Assembly: GCA_017379075.1 (NCBI GenBank)
Contig: JAFNXL010000070.1
Span: forward strand, 1-52,712
Length of the DNA: 52,712 bases
Source: Bacteroidaceae bacterium
GTDB taxonomy: Bacteria; Bacteroidota; Bacteroidia; Bacteroidales; Bacteroidaceae
Direction: 5' to 3'
The notes below the pieces were generated by a model. The model made no database searches and was not told the origin of the DNA. It saw only the letters and a program-made list of their open reading frames with translations. Positions 30,201 through 39,900 of this stretch are shown here, one piece after another; the stretch's first letter is position 1, and each line of letters begins with the position of its first letter. The position numbers were made by a program, and so were the translations under genes.

Positions 30201-31685
30201 CTATCCGCGCTTGATGCGCTTACGCAGCAGTTGGAATGAATAGATGCTGGAAACAATGAACAAAGGAATGCCCACACTGAGGCGGAGCCACAAAAGCGGT
30301 TGGAAGCAGACAACTACATTGACTGCAAGTAACATGAACTGCACCACGGACAATCGAATCGTACCGGCAGAAATGCGGCAACCGTAAAGCCTACCATAGA
30401 CGATCAGCGCCACGGCCAAGTCATACAACGCAGCCACGGAATAGGCGATGCCCACGCCGGCAAGACCACCAAACCTCCAACCCAGCCACACCAGCAGACA
30501 GAAAACGGCATAATAGGCCAGTTCCACACACAAATAGACAATGCTCTTACCCTTTGCCAGCGGGGTATAGGCCACCGGCAGCATTATGGCTCGGAAGAAG
30601 GTGTAGAACGTAGCACAGAGAGCCATGGTGGTCATGGACATGAACTCCCCAGTATAGAGCAAGCGAATGGCAAGGGGCAGGCACAAGGTGAGCAAGATGA
30701 GCAGTGGTGTAACGAGCAGTACACAGACGTCTATCTGCTGGTTGATACACAGGTTCATTCGTTCGGGGTGATTGTGCGTACTGGACAAACGAGGATAATA
30801 ATCGGCCTCCAACGCCACGAATACCATTCCTGCATAACCCACCATTAAGGCAAAGGCAGCACGGTAAAGACCCACATCGTCCATGTTTCCAGTGCTCAAG
30901 ATGACCATGGGCACGGCCATGCCTGCAGCGCTTGCGGCAGTGCCGGAAATGACATAAGGCAGTCCGCGACGCACAAAGGGCCATCCTTCGCGCAGAATGC
31001 GCATACTGAATGGATGAATACGATAAGGAACCAAGCGCACGCTGAACCACAAATGGACAAAAGCCGAGATACCTGTACTGGCTATCAGCGCCAGAATAAT
31101 GCCGCGCAACCCCAGCCAATAGTAGAAAGGCACGGTGCTAAGCAGAGTAGTCACCGCCACAATGCTTTCAATGGTGGCTACAGAACGAACCTTGCGCATG
31201 CCCTTAAGCAGCGAACATTCGCCCTCTGCCACAAGAAAAGCTATCACCATGGGCGTAAGTAGGATTACCTCCAAGCAGTGATCCCATTGATGTTCAAAGA
31301 AAAAATAGGAAAGAACGGGTGAGAGCACGACACTGAGAAGCATGGCGACAACGGCGGTCCAGACCACCCAGGTACGTACGGTGCAAGCAAAATCCTTCAT
31401 CTGCTCCGCGGTTCCGTCCTCATAAAGCTCGCTGGCCTTCTGCGTAGTGTTAATGGGAATTCCGCAGTTACAACAGTTGGTCACAAACTCGGTTATGCTA
31501 GAATAGACGGCAAGCAAACCGTAACCCGTAGTACCAAGCAGGTATGAGGCCAGTTTGTTTCGGACAACCGACACCACAAGCTTGAGGCTCTGCACACCCC
31601 CAAAGATGCCGGTAAACATCAGTACGTGACTGTACGATGCCGTTTTCTTTCCCTTCACGTTATTTTGTTTCGAATCTTTTTGCAT
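30201..31685 (-). CDS. Wzx-like O-antigen/polysaccharide translocase
   Basis: Inner-membrane flippase of 494 residues with about a dozen hydrophobic segments. The start is the ATG at 31685; the frame extends to a TTG 12 codons upstream that I reject. The N-terminal signature FTGIFGGVQSLKLVVSVVRNK and LASYLLGTTGYGLLAVY matches Bacteroidota Wzx proteins of the MOP superfamily, which move lipid-linked oligosaccharides across the membrane. It is divergent from a glycosyltransferase, suggesting shared work in surface glycan assembly. No other polysaccharide cluster is present, so the substrate is unknown. Confidence 0.87.
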   Translation of the reverse strand: MQKDSKQNNVKGKKTASYSHVLMFTGIFGGVQSLKLVVSVVRNKLASYLLGTTGYGLLAVYSSITEFVTNCCNCGIPINTTQKASELYEDGTAEQMKDFACTVRTWVVWTAVVAMLLSVVLSPVLSYFFFEHQWDHCLEVILLTPMVIAFLVAEGECSLLKGMRKVRSVATIESIVAVTTLLSTVPFYYWLGLRGIILALIASTGISAFVHLWFSVRLVPYRIHPFSMRILREGWPFVRRGLPYVISGTAASAAGMAVPMVILSTGNMDDVGLYRAAFALMVGYAGMVFVALEADYYPRLSSTHNHPERMNLCINQQIDVCVLLVTPLLILLTLCLPLAIRLLYTGEFMSMTTMALCATFYTFFRAIMLPVAYTPLAKGKSIVYLCVELAYYAVFCLLVWLGWRFGGLAGVGIAYSVAALYDLAVALIVYGRLYGCRISAGTIRLSVVQFMLLAVNVVVCFQPLLWLRLSVGIPLFIVSSIYSFQLLRKRIKRG

Positions 31686-31710
31686 ACTTTCATTTCTTTT
31701 TTCTAGTCGG

Positions 31711-31718
31711 CAAAGATA
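31711..31718 (-). promoter_or_regulatory. -7 element of the flippase gene
   Basis: The minus strand reads TATCTTTG, matching TAnnTTTG, 25 bp before the ATG. The -33 box is weak. Confidence 0.55.
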
Positions 31719-31762
31719 CAATATTTTATCCTAATTTTATTGTAAAAACAAAGGAAAATATG

Positions 31763-31770
31763 TACTTTTG
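31763..31770 (+). promoter_or_regulatory. -7 element of the GT4 gene
   Basis: TACTTTTG matches TAnnTTTG, 38 bp before the ATG at 31809, and faces away from the flippase promoter. Confidence 0.5.
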
Positions 31771-31808
31771 TCTCCCGAGGAAAACAAACACCCCTCCGCA
31801 CACCTAAC

Positions 31809-32918
31809 ATGAAGATACTTCTCATTGGCGAATACAGCAATGTGCACCACAGTCTGGCCACCGGACTCAGAGCATTGGGACACAGCGTAACCGTGGTTTC
31901 TGACGGCGACGCATGGAAAAACTATCCGCGCGACATAGACATAAGCCGCACCTCCACACACCCTTGGCACACACTGAGCTATCTGCTCCGTCTGCATCGC
32001 TTGTGGCCAAAGCTAAAGGGATATGATGTGGTGCAGCTCATTAATCCCGTTTTTCTGGAGCTGAAAGCAGAACGCATCTGGCCTTTCTATCAGACATTGA
32101 GACGCCACAACGGCAGTCTTTTCATGGGCGCATTCGGTATGGACCATTATTGGGCAAAGGCAGGTTGCGACTGCCACACTTTCCGATACAGCGACTTTAA
32201 TCTGGGCACACAGCTACGACACACGCCAGACACAGAACTCTTCAAGGCCGAATGGCTCACTGGGCCAAAAGGTGAGTTGAACCGCCGTATTGCTCACGAC
32301 TGCGATGGCATCGTTTGCGGACTGTACGAGTATTACGCCAGCTACATGGCACACTTCGACCAAAAGGAAAAACTTAGGCACATCCCCTTCCCCATCATCA
32401 TTGAGCCACACACAGCAAACGAGCGAACACCAAAGCCTATCAGGTTCTTCATTGGTATACAACGCAGCCGAAGCGCATACAAGGGCACGGACATCATGCT
32501 CGCCGCATTGGAAAAACTGCATAGCCGCTATCCCGCACAGACCGAAATCATTAGGGCAGAGAACATTCCATTTGCGCGCTACAAGCAAATGATGCAAGGC
32601 AGTGATGTCATCCTGGACCAACTATACAGCTACACCCCCGCCATGAATGCCCTTCAGGCCATGAGCCAGGGGCTGGTGCTGGTGGGTGGCGCCGAACCAG
32701 AGCATTACCAACTTATGAACGAACCAGATCTGCGTCCTATCATCAACGTACAGCCCACGGAAGAAAGCGTTTTCGAAGCCTTGGAACAACTTGTGCTTCA
32801 CCCCGATTTCATTCCAGGACTGAAGCAGGACAGCATTGCCTATGTAAAGAAGCACCACGACCACATAGCTGTGGCACAATCCTATCTACGTTTTTGGGAG
32901 CAAAGGATGAAGATTTGA
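31809..32918 (+). CDS. Glycosyltransferase, GT4/GT-B like
   Basis: A 369-residue protein with a two-Rossmann GT-B look. The N-terminus has KILLIGEYSNVHHSLATGLRALGHSVTVVSDG, the start of an acceptor-binding domain. The C-terminal half has FFIGIQRSRSAYKGTDIMLAAL and SDVILDQLYSYTPAMNALQAMSQG, the region that holds the nucleotide sugar. The classic EPxGxxxxEA motif is changed to YTPAMNALQAMSQG, as in some Bacteroidota members. The sugar is unknown. It is paired divergently with the flippase. Confidence 0.82.
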   Translation: MKILLIGEYSNVHHSLATGLRALGHSVTVVSDGDAWKNYPRDIDISRTSTHPWHTLSYLLRLHRLWPKLKGYDVVQLINPVFLELKAERIWPFYQTLRRHNGSLFMGAFGMDHYWAKAGCDCHTFRYSDFNLGTQLRHTPDTELFKAEWLTGPKGELNRRIAHDCDGIVCGLYEYYASYMAHFDQKEKLRHIPFPIIIEPHTANERTPKPIRFFIGIQRSRSAYKGTDIMLAALEKLHSRYPAQTEIIRAENIPFARYKQMMQGSDVILDQLYSYTPAMNALQAMSQGLVLVGGAEPEHYQLMNEPDLRPIINVQPTEESVFEALEQLVLHPDFIPGLKQDSIAYVKKHHDHIAVAQSYLRFWEQRMKI

Positions 32919-32941
32919 TTAGCACTATAATATGAGTGCGT

Positions 32942-33394
32942 TTATTTGCACCGCCTTTGCAGGATAAGCCTTACCGGAATGGCATGGCTGGCATCCCCCT
33001 TTACATGATAGAGATAAAAATCGTCATAACAACCAAAGAGAAGGAAGGAGGCGTCTTCGCCGTCCACCACAACGTCACTGATATAATAGGAATTTTCAGT
33101 GTAAGTGTGCAGGGTGATGTCTAATGCTCCATCACGGTCGCGCAACGGTTCATAAGTAAAATTGACTCTATAGTTGTCCTTCTCATCCGTACCAATCCAT
33201 CCGCGAGAGGACTTTTCGCTGAAAGCAATGCACCGGCCAGGCTGATAAGTGAAATAGTCCTGCAAGGGCAATGGGGTCTGTAATTCCCACACTCCACCCT
33301 TCAGTGTAGTAGGTAAAGTCCAATAATTTTCGGAACATCCACCCAGCGTGATAAGAGAAAGTGCGTAAATCAGAATAACAAGCAAGCGTTTCAT
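32942..33394 (-). CDS. Hypothetical lipoprotein
   Basis: Unrecognised 150-residue exported protein. The signal peptide ends in the lipobox LGGC. The mature region is beta-rich, with WTLPTTLKGGVWELQTPLP, GRCIAFSEKSSRGW, YISDVVVDGEDASF and YDDFYLYHVKG, and looks like a small lipocalin-like or single-domain beta protein. It lies 63 bp downstream of the fhs stop codon, beyond the fhs hairpin. Only a weak TATACTTTC promoter-like site precedes it. It converges on the GT4 gene. Confidence 0.75.
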   Translation of the reverse strand: MKRLLVILIYALSLITLGGCSENYWTLPTTLKGGVWELQTPLPLQDYFTYQPGRCIAFSEKSSRGWIGTDEKDNYRVNFTYEPLRDRDGALDITLHTYTENSYYISDVVVDGEDASFLLFGCYDDFYLYHVKGDASHAIPVRLILQRRCK

Positions 33395-33444
33395 TTTTAG
33401 TTGTTTTTTGAGGGTTTATGAAAGTATATATTAAAGAAGTGAAA

Positions 33445-33475
33445 ATTGTGGGTCCGTTCAAGACAGACCCACAAT
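33445..33475 (-). terminator. Terminator overlapping the fhs stop codon
   Basis: ATTGTGGGTC pairs with GACCCACAAT. On the minus strand it is followed by a T-rich tail. The left arm contains the last fhs codons and the TGA is in the loop, so terminating ribosomes would disturb folding. Confidence 0.7.
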
Positions 33476-35125
33476 TTCTCCATCAATCAAATCAATGCGT
33501 TCAGCCTGCGGGCTACGGGGAAGTCCGGGCATGCGCATAATGTCTCCTGCCACAAGCACCAGCATCTCGGCACCGCAGTTCACCACTATATCGCGGATGT
33601 GGATGCTGAATCCCTTTGGACATCCGTAAGCCTTTGCATCGGCACTAAAACTATATTGCGTCTTGGCAATACAGATAGGATAATTCGTAATGCCAAGTTC
33701 CTTGATGCGTTCAATCATCTTCTTTGCCTGTGGACTGAAGGTTACGCCATCCGCGCCATAAATCTTTTGGCACACGGCAAGAGCCTTTTCCTCCACACTG
33801 GCCTCGTCAGGATAAGTGAACTGAAGCGGTGCGCTGGGCTTGTTGTCAATGGTATCCACCACCAGTTGTGCCAGTTCTTCGGCTCCGCTTCCGCCTTCGT
33901 TAAAGGCATTGTTTACGGCAAATCCCACTCCTATGCTGTTGCAATGCTGACGGCAGAAGTCAATTTCCTCGTCAGTATCCGTGGCAAAACGATTGAAACA
34001 CACCACAACAGTCTGTCCAAATGATTGCAGATTGGCAATGTGGCGGTCCAGGTTGCGCAATCCTTCCTTCAGTCCTTCTGGATGAGGCTGTTTGATTTCT
34101 TCCACGGGCACACCACCGTGCATCTTCAGACCCTGGGTTGTGGCAACGAGAATAGTGAGTGCCGGTTGCAATCCGCTCTTGCGGCACTTGATGTTATAGA
34201 ATTTCTCTGCTCCGAGGTCGGCACCGAATCCGGCTTCGGTGATGACATAGTCGCCATAGGTAAGGGCAAGGCGTGTGGCAAGCACACTATTACATCCGTG
34301 GGCAATGTTGGCAAAAGGACCGCCGTGAACCAACGCAGGCGTATTCTCGGTAGTCTGCACCAAGTTGGGATGCAGCGCATCCTGCAACAGCACGCAGATG
34401 GCTCCGGCCACACCCATGTCCTTCACACGGAAAGGCTTGCCGTCAATGGTTGTTCCCAACAAAATGTTTTCAATGCGGCGGCGAAGGTCGTCGGCATCGG
34501 TGGCCAGACAAAGAATGGCCATAATCTCACTGGCCGGAGTGATGTCAAATCCGCTTTCCATCATCACACCGTTGGTCTTGGCGCCCAGTCCAGTAATAAC
34601 CTGGCGAAGGTTGCGGTCGTTCACGTCGAGTACTCGCTTCCACAGCACTTCCTTCAAGGCAAAACCTTCTTCACGATGCTGATAGATATAGTTGTCCATC
34701 ATGGCGGCAATCATGTTGTGCGCACTGGTGATGGCGTGGAAGTCGCCTGTGAAGTGGAGGTTGATTTTGTCCATTGGCAATACTTGGGCATATCCTCCGC
34801 CTGCGGCTCCACCCTTCATTCCGAAGCAGGGACCCAACGAGGGTTCGCGCAACGCCACAATGGCCTTCTTGCCAATGCGGTTCATACCCAATGCCAGACC
34901 TACACTGACGGTAGTCTTGCCAATTCCGGCTTTTGTGGGGGTGATGGCGGTTACAAGAATCAACTTATTACGGGCTATCTTGCTGTTGTCCGAAAGTGAC
35001 TCTGGAACCTTTGCCACATATTTTCCATAATTTTCAAGAGAATCTTGGGGAATACCCACCTTTCCGGCAATTTCTGATACCGGAACCAATGGGGTGCTAC
35101 GAGCAATTTCAATGTCTGTTTTCAT
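33458..35125 (-). CDS. fhs: Formate--tetrahydrofolate ligase
   Basis: Makes 10-formyl-THF from formate, THF and ATP, supplying one-carbon units for purines in anaerobes. The 555-residue protein is the full family size. It has the P-loop [36 protein letters not shown], the IYGADG and [12 protein letters not shown] segments, and the [20 protein letters not shown] block. The start gives the typical N-terminus DIEIARST. It has its own promoter and a hairpin at its end. Confidence 0.96.
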   Translation of the reverse strand: MKTDIEIARSTPLVPVSEIAGKVGIPQDSLENYGKYVAKVPESLSDNSKIARNKLILVTAITPTKAGIGKTTVSVGLALGMNRIGKKAIVALREPSLGPCFGMKGGAAGGGYAQVLPMDKINLHFTGDFHAITSAHNMIAAMMDNYIYQHREEGFALKEVLWKRVLDVNDRNLRQVITGLGAKTNGVMMESGFDITPASEIMAILCLATDADDLRRRIENILLGTTIDGKPFRVKDMGVAGAICVLLQDALHPNLVQTTENTPALVHGGPFANIAHGCNSVLATRLALTYGDYVITEAGFGADLGAEKFYNIKCRKSGLQPALTILVATTQGLKMHGGVPVEEIKQPHPEGLKEGLRNLDRHIANLQSFGQTVVVCFNRFATDTDEEIDFCRQHCNSIGVGFAVNNAFNEGGSGAEELAQLVVDTIDNKPSAPLQFTYPDEASVEEKALAVCQKIYGADGVTFSPQAKKMIERIKELGITNYPICIAKTQYSFSADAKAYGCPKGFSIHIRDIVVNCGAEMLVLVAGDIMRMPGLPRSPQAERIDLIDGEIVGLS

Positions 35126-35159
35126 CTTGGATGATATTAGTTTTGATACATTCTATGCA

Positions 35160-35167
35160 CAAAAGTA
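35160..35167 (-). promoter_or_regulatory. -7 element of fhs
   Basis: The minus strand reads TACTTTTG, matching TAnnTTTG, 34 bp before the ATG, with a TTTA about 19 bp further up as possible -33 box. Confidence 0.55.
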
Positions 35168-35176
35168 TGATAAAAC

Positions 35177-35207
35177 ATTGATATATTAAAAATAAATCTT
35201 ACATTTG
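35177..35207 (+). promoter_or_regulatory. Promoter of the aldose epimerase gene
   Basis: ATTG, a 19-base spacer and TACATTTG, ending 35 bp before the ATG at 35243. Divergent from fhs. Confidence 0.6.
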
Positions 35208-35242
35208 TGGAGAAAACATTCATTTTTTAAAACATTTGGATT

Positions 35243-36115
35243 ATGATATACGAATTAAACGCCGACAGACTTCACATCAAAGTGTGCTCAAAAGGAGCAG
35301 AATTGCAGAGTCTGAAAAGAAAGGACGGCACAGAACTGCTTTGGCAGGGCGATGCCGAATATTGGGACGGACAGTCTCCCCTGCTCTTCCCTTTCCCAGG
35401 CAAGTCTTGGGAAGACAAACTGCGCATTGACGGTGAGGAATACACCATGCCCAAACACGGATTTGCCTGCAATATGGAATTTGAACTGGTGGAGCAGACC
35501 GACAACAGCATTACGCTGAAGCTTACCGATACGCCCGAAACCTTGAAAATGTTCCCCTTCCGTTTCGAACTGGAGGTTACCTATACCGTTGTAGGCAGCT
35601 CGCTGAATATTGGCTGGAAAGTGAACAACAAGTCAGAGGGCACTATGTACTTCATGATTGGCGCTCATCCCGCCTTCAATCTGCCCGGATTCAATCCTAA
35701 CGACAAGGTACACGGATATATCTACACGGAAAATGCCCCAGACATGCAAAGCAACGTGGTTTTGCCAGACGGATATTGCCATGACGAGATTGAAACCGTG
35801 GAACTGAACGAAGGCCAGTTGCCCATCACAAACCACACTTTCGACTGCGACACCATTCTTGACCAAACAGGCCGATTCAACGAAATCATCCTCTTGTCAA
35901 AAGAAAAGATGCCGCTTGTCCGCGTCAACTTCAACATGCCCGTGCTTGCCATTTGGGCACCTTGCGGTGGTGCGGCTCCCTTTGTCTGCATTGAGCCTTG
36001 GTATGGCATTTGCGACCGCTTCCAGGACCCCAGAGAGTTGAAGGACCGTAACCACGTCATCAGCGTACTGGGTGGCGACGTTTGGAGTAACACCTATACC
36101 ATTACCGCATTATAA
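35243..36115 (+). CDS. Aldose 1-epimerase family protein (LacX-like)
   Basis: Cytoplasmic mutarotase-type protein of 290 residues. It has the galactose-mutarotase beta-sandwich pattern: KGAELQSLKRKDGTELLWQ, PFPGKSWEDKLRIDG, KHGFACNMEFE, IGAHPAFNLPGF with the conserved His, and FVCIEPWYGICD with the catalytic Glu. This subfamily (COG2017, LacX-like) epimerises aldoses or binds sugar phosphates; substrate unknown. The YccF protein follows after 47 bp, with only a poor TAACTTTC site between, so they may be co-transcribed. Confidence 0.9.
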   Translation: MIYELNADRLHIKVCSKGAELQSLKRKDGTELLWQGDAEYWDGQSPLLFPFPGKSWEDKLRIDGEEYTMPKHGFACNMEFELVEQTDNSITLKLTDTPETLKMFPFRFELEVTYTVVGSSLNIGWKVNNKSEGTMYFMIGAHPAFNLPGFNPNDKVHGYIYTENAPDMQSNVVLPDGYCHDEIETVELNEGQLPITNHTFDCDTILDQTGRFNEIILLSKEKMPLVRVNFNMPVLAIWAPCGGAAPFVCIEPWYGICDRFQDPRELKDRNHVISVLGGDVWSNTYTITAL

Positions 36116-36162
36116 CACATCATAAACAAACAAATTAACAAAACAATCATAACTTTCTGAAT

Positions 36163-36540
36163 ATGAAAATTCTTGGAAATATTATTTGGTGGATATGCGG
36201 TGGACTTGAAGCTGCTGTTGGTTACTTTTTAGGTTCTTTGGCCATGGCTATTACCATTATTGGTATTCCAGTGGCATTGCAGACCTTCAAACTGGGTTTG
36301 CTCTGTCTGTGGCCCTTCGGATCCAAGGTGGAAGATTGTGAAAGTTCCATTGGCTGCATCCGCATTCCCCTGAACATCATTTGGATTATTTGTGGCGGAT
36401 TGTGGGCGTGCCTGATGCACATCTTCTTCGGCATTCTGCTTTGCATCACCATCATTGGTATCCCCTTCGGTCGCCAGCATTTCAAGATGGCGGGCCTCTC
36501 GCTCACTCCCTTCGGCAAGAAGGTTACCCTGGGCTTCTAA
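36163..36540 (+). CDS. YccF domain (DUF307) membrane protein
   Basis: A 125-residue inner-membrane protein made of two related halves. Each half has a hydrophobic segment followed by ITIIGIPVALQTFKLGLLCLWPFG or IPFGRQHFKMAGLSLTPFG, the YccF signature. Function is unknown. The ATG gives the usual start NIIWWICGG. A strong terminator follows 23 bp after the stop codon. Confidence 0.9.
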   Translation: MKILGNIIWWICGGLEAAVGYFLGSLAMAITIIGIPVALQTFKLGLLCLWPFGSKVEDCESSIGCIRIPLNIIWIICGGLWACLMHIFFGILLCITIIGIPFGRQHFKMAGLSLTPFGKKVTLGF

Positions 36541-36563
36541 TAGTATATAATGAACGCACGCAT

Positions 36564-36614
36564 AAAGCATCGGCTTGGCTCAGATGAGAAACTTCTGACA
36601 AAGCCGATGCTTTT
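36564..36614 (+). terminator. Terminator after the YccF gene
   Basis: AAAGCATCGGCTT pairs with AAGCCGATGCTTTT, with an inner TCAGA/TCTGA pairing, followed by TTTTATATAT. Confidence 0.85.
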
Positions 36615-36917
36615 ATATATTAGGATGAGAAATACGGACACGATGAAGGTCATGGCGTTTGGCCTTCATGACCGGGAATGATGGTGGGCTTACCCAGGGA
36701 AGATGAATATATTTTTACACGACTGCGAATGACGCTTTACGCCGTTGCCACAAAAAATGTTTTTCATGGCGTGGAAAATATTTTTTCCTCGCGTAGTAAA
36801 AATTTGGTGGGTAAAGTAGAAGAATATGGTGGTGCTAATAATTCTTGAATGTTCTGGAGGAAACAAAACCGCATTTGTTAAAAAACATTAAACGCGTTAT
36901 GTTTTTTGGGTTATTGT

Positions 36918-36948
36918 TTTGTTAAGATAATATAAATTTCTATTTTTG
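36918..36948 (+). promoter_or_regulatory. Promoter of the 1328-residue gene
   Basis: TTTG at 36918-36921, a 19-base spacer and TATTTTTG at 36941-36948 match consensus fully and end 38 bp before the ATG. Confidence 0.82.
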
Positions 36949-36986
36949 CGACGTATTTATTGTCAAACATTAAAATCTAAACAGCT

Positions 36987-39900
36987 ATGTTAAAGAGATT
37001 TTCCATTTTCACAATGTTCCAAGTAATTGCATTAGTCGGAATGCTTGCGTTCGGACAAACAGCAAAGTTCAAAGCGGTTGTCGTGGACGACGCCACCGGG
37101 GAACCACTGCCCTATGCCAGTGTGTATGTCAGCCCCGAAAAGGGAACCATGACCAACGACGAAGGCGAGTTCAGCCTGGTGCTGACAGAGGGAGAGGAAA
37201 TCCGCATTTCGTATGTGGGCTACGAAACGATGCACACCACAGCAGAACAGGCAAAAAGGACTTTCAGGCTAAAACGACTCTCCACGCTGATGCAGGAAGT
37301 GACGGTGTTGCCAACAGAAAAAATCATGACCGAGGTGGCAAAGCGCCTGTATAAAGACTACCGAGGCAAGAAGAGGAAGGAATCGAACTACTTTTACCGC
37401 CTCACCAACACATTCTCCGGCACAACAGAAATGACGGAAGCGTTCCTTCGCGGACGCTCGGCGGTGAACCTTCGCGACATTGCGTTCTACAGCGGCAGAC
37501 GGGTAAGACAGACGCGATACAGCCGCACGGAATCCAACATCGGCTACAGCAATCTGCAACATCTCGTTGACCTGGGTCCCATGACCGTTGACGTTCCTTT
37601 CTGGAAAAGTGCCGTGATGCCCATGTACATGAAAGACAAGGTATCGTGGCAGGCCTATCACATCATTGACGCAGGAAGCGGATTCAGAAGCCATCCCTAT
37701 GCTTATTGTAAGTTTGCCTACAACACAGAAATCAAGGAAGTTGTAACAGGAAATGGGAATCGTATCTATTGCATTGACCTGAAGATGAAGAATGGACTCA
37801 CCTATCCTGCCGTGGAAGGAACTTTGTATGTGGACGCAAAGAGCTATCGCGTACTGAGTTTCGAGGGTAAAATGCGAAACATGGCGCTGGATGTGGGTGT
37901 GGACTTTCATAGCAAGAGCAACTCGGCATCGCCCGTAGTTAAAATCATCTACACCCACGACCGCGGATTCTCCGAGGTGGAAAGTGTGGTGGCAACCATG
38001 GAGGTGGACAAGCTGAAGACCCGATCCGTACTGTACAATATGCGCGACTATCGCTTGCCCTTCGATGATCTGCACCAAATGAAGTCCGACCTGGTAAGCG
38101 CAATTGATGAAGCGGGATACGATTCCACGCTTTGGAGCAACGAAGTGGTTCGCCGCACCGTGGAAGAACAGCAGCTGGCGTGGTTTGCCAACCTCACCCC
38201 GGAAGAGCAGGAAGAATGGATACTGGCTCATGTGGACACGGCATTCAGCCAGAGTGGAAAGTTCCGCCCGCTCGTAAGCCGACTCGACAAGTTCGGAAAA
38301 GTGATTCCGCAAGAAAAGGTCTATCTGCACATGGACAACACTTCCTATATGCTGGGAGACACCATTTGGTTCAAGGCCTACACACGCCAGACCAACACGG
38401 ACAAGCCTTCGGACATTAGCGGTGTCCTGTATGCCGAATTGTGGAACCACGACGGTTATATGCTGCAACGCAAGCAGATTGAAATTAAGAACGGCAGCGG
38501 ACACGGATTCTTCGCCCTGGACAAGGATGGCATGTATGCCGGTTTCTACGAACTGCGTGCCTATACGCGATGGCAATTGAACTGGGGCGTGTTCGAGCAC
38601 AAACATTCGCGCGTATCCGGAGAATGGTTCCCTAACAAGGAGTTTGAAGAAAGATTCTATCGCGACTATGACAAGCTATATAGCCGCACCTTCCCCGTTT
38701 ATGACGCACCTGCCACACCGGAAAGCTTCGACCATACCATGACGCTGCGTGTGCCACGAAGAACCTTCAAGAAAGACCCGGACAAACGCAAACTCGTGCT
38801 CTCCCTCTTCCCCGAAGGTGGCAACCTCGTAAAGGGCGTTCCCTGCCGAGTGGCTTTTGAGGCTTCGTGGAACGACGGACAATGGGTGGAAGGATGGCTT
38901 AAAGTGGACGAGGATTCCATTCCCGTATTCCACAGAGGCAGAGGATACTTTGTCTTCACCCCGACCGACAAGCGTCCAAAAGTACAGTTCACTACATTTG
39001 ACGGCGAGAAAGCAAGCGCAAAACTGCCAAAAATTGAAGATGATGGCGTGGCGCTCCAGGTCATACGACAAGGAGAAAGTTGGAACATTCTCACATCTGC
39101 TGCCGGCAAGTTGAAGCCCAATGAACTGGCCATGACGGTGATGAAACAGGGACACATAGAACGTATCCACCATGCTGTTGGGCAACCTTTGGTCATTCCC
39201 GTTGACTCGCTTGAGGCAGGCGTACATCAGGTTACCGTGTTTGACGCGGAAGGCAGGGTGTATGCAGACCGTCTTTTCTTCAGCTACAAGAAGGAAGACA
39301 TGCAGGCAGGAATACAGATTGAAGGAATTGAACAACAATACGTTCCCTACGCACCGGTCAGACTGACACTTAAATCAAGCACGGACAAGGCGGACATATC
39401 ACTGGCTGTAAGGGATGCCAACCGCACAGACTTGTCGTTTGACAACGGCAGCATCATGACGGAAATGCTGCTGGCCAGCGAGATAAAAGGCTTTGTGCCC
39501 GACCCAGGATGGTACTTCCAGAAGGATGACGACGAGCACCGGAAAGCACTGGATCTGCTGATGATGACTCAAGGCTGGAGACGATTTGACTGGCGCAGCA
39601 TGGCTGTGCGAGGCGTATGGGACCTTACTCAGCCCGATGAAAAGGCTCCCATCCTCATAGGAAAGGTTTACCCCTATGACACCTTCCGCCATTATTCACG
39701 TTTGGAAAGGAAAGGCAACTACGAACTTCAAGACGGACTGCCCCAGCCCATCAGCACCAAAATTCCGCGCGAGGTGAAGGTTCATACAGAGCTGCTCCCC
39801 TTCATCGGTACCGGACACCAGGACACCGTAATGCTGGATAACATTTATGTACAGGAAAAGACAACGCGCGAGGGCAAGTTCCGCATACAGCTGCCTCGCA

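Larger units (their letters stand above)
36541..36986. other. Gene-free stretch with promoter for the 1328-residue gene
   Basis: About 445 bp with no credible gene. It contains the YccF terminator, a short ACATGGCGTGG-like AT-rich inverted-repeat area near 36750-36800, and a consensus promoter at 36918-36948. Confidence 0.65.
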
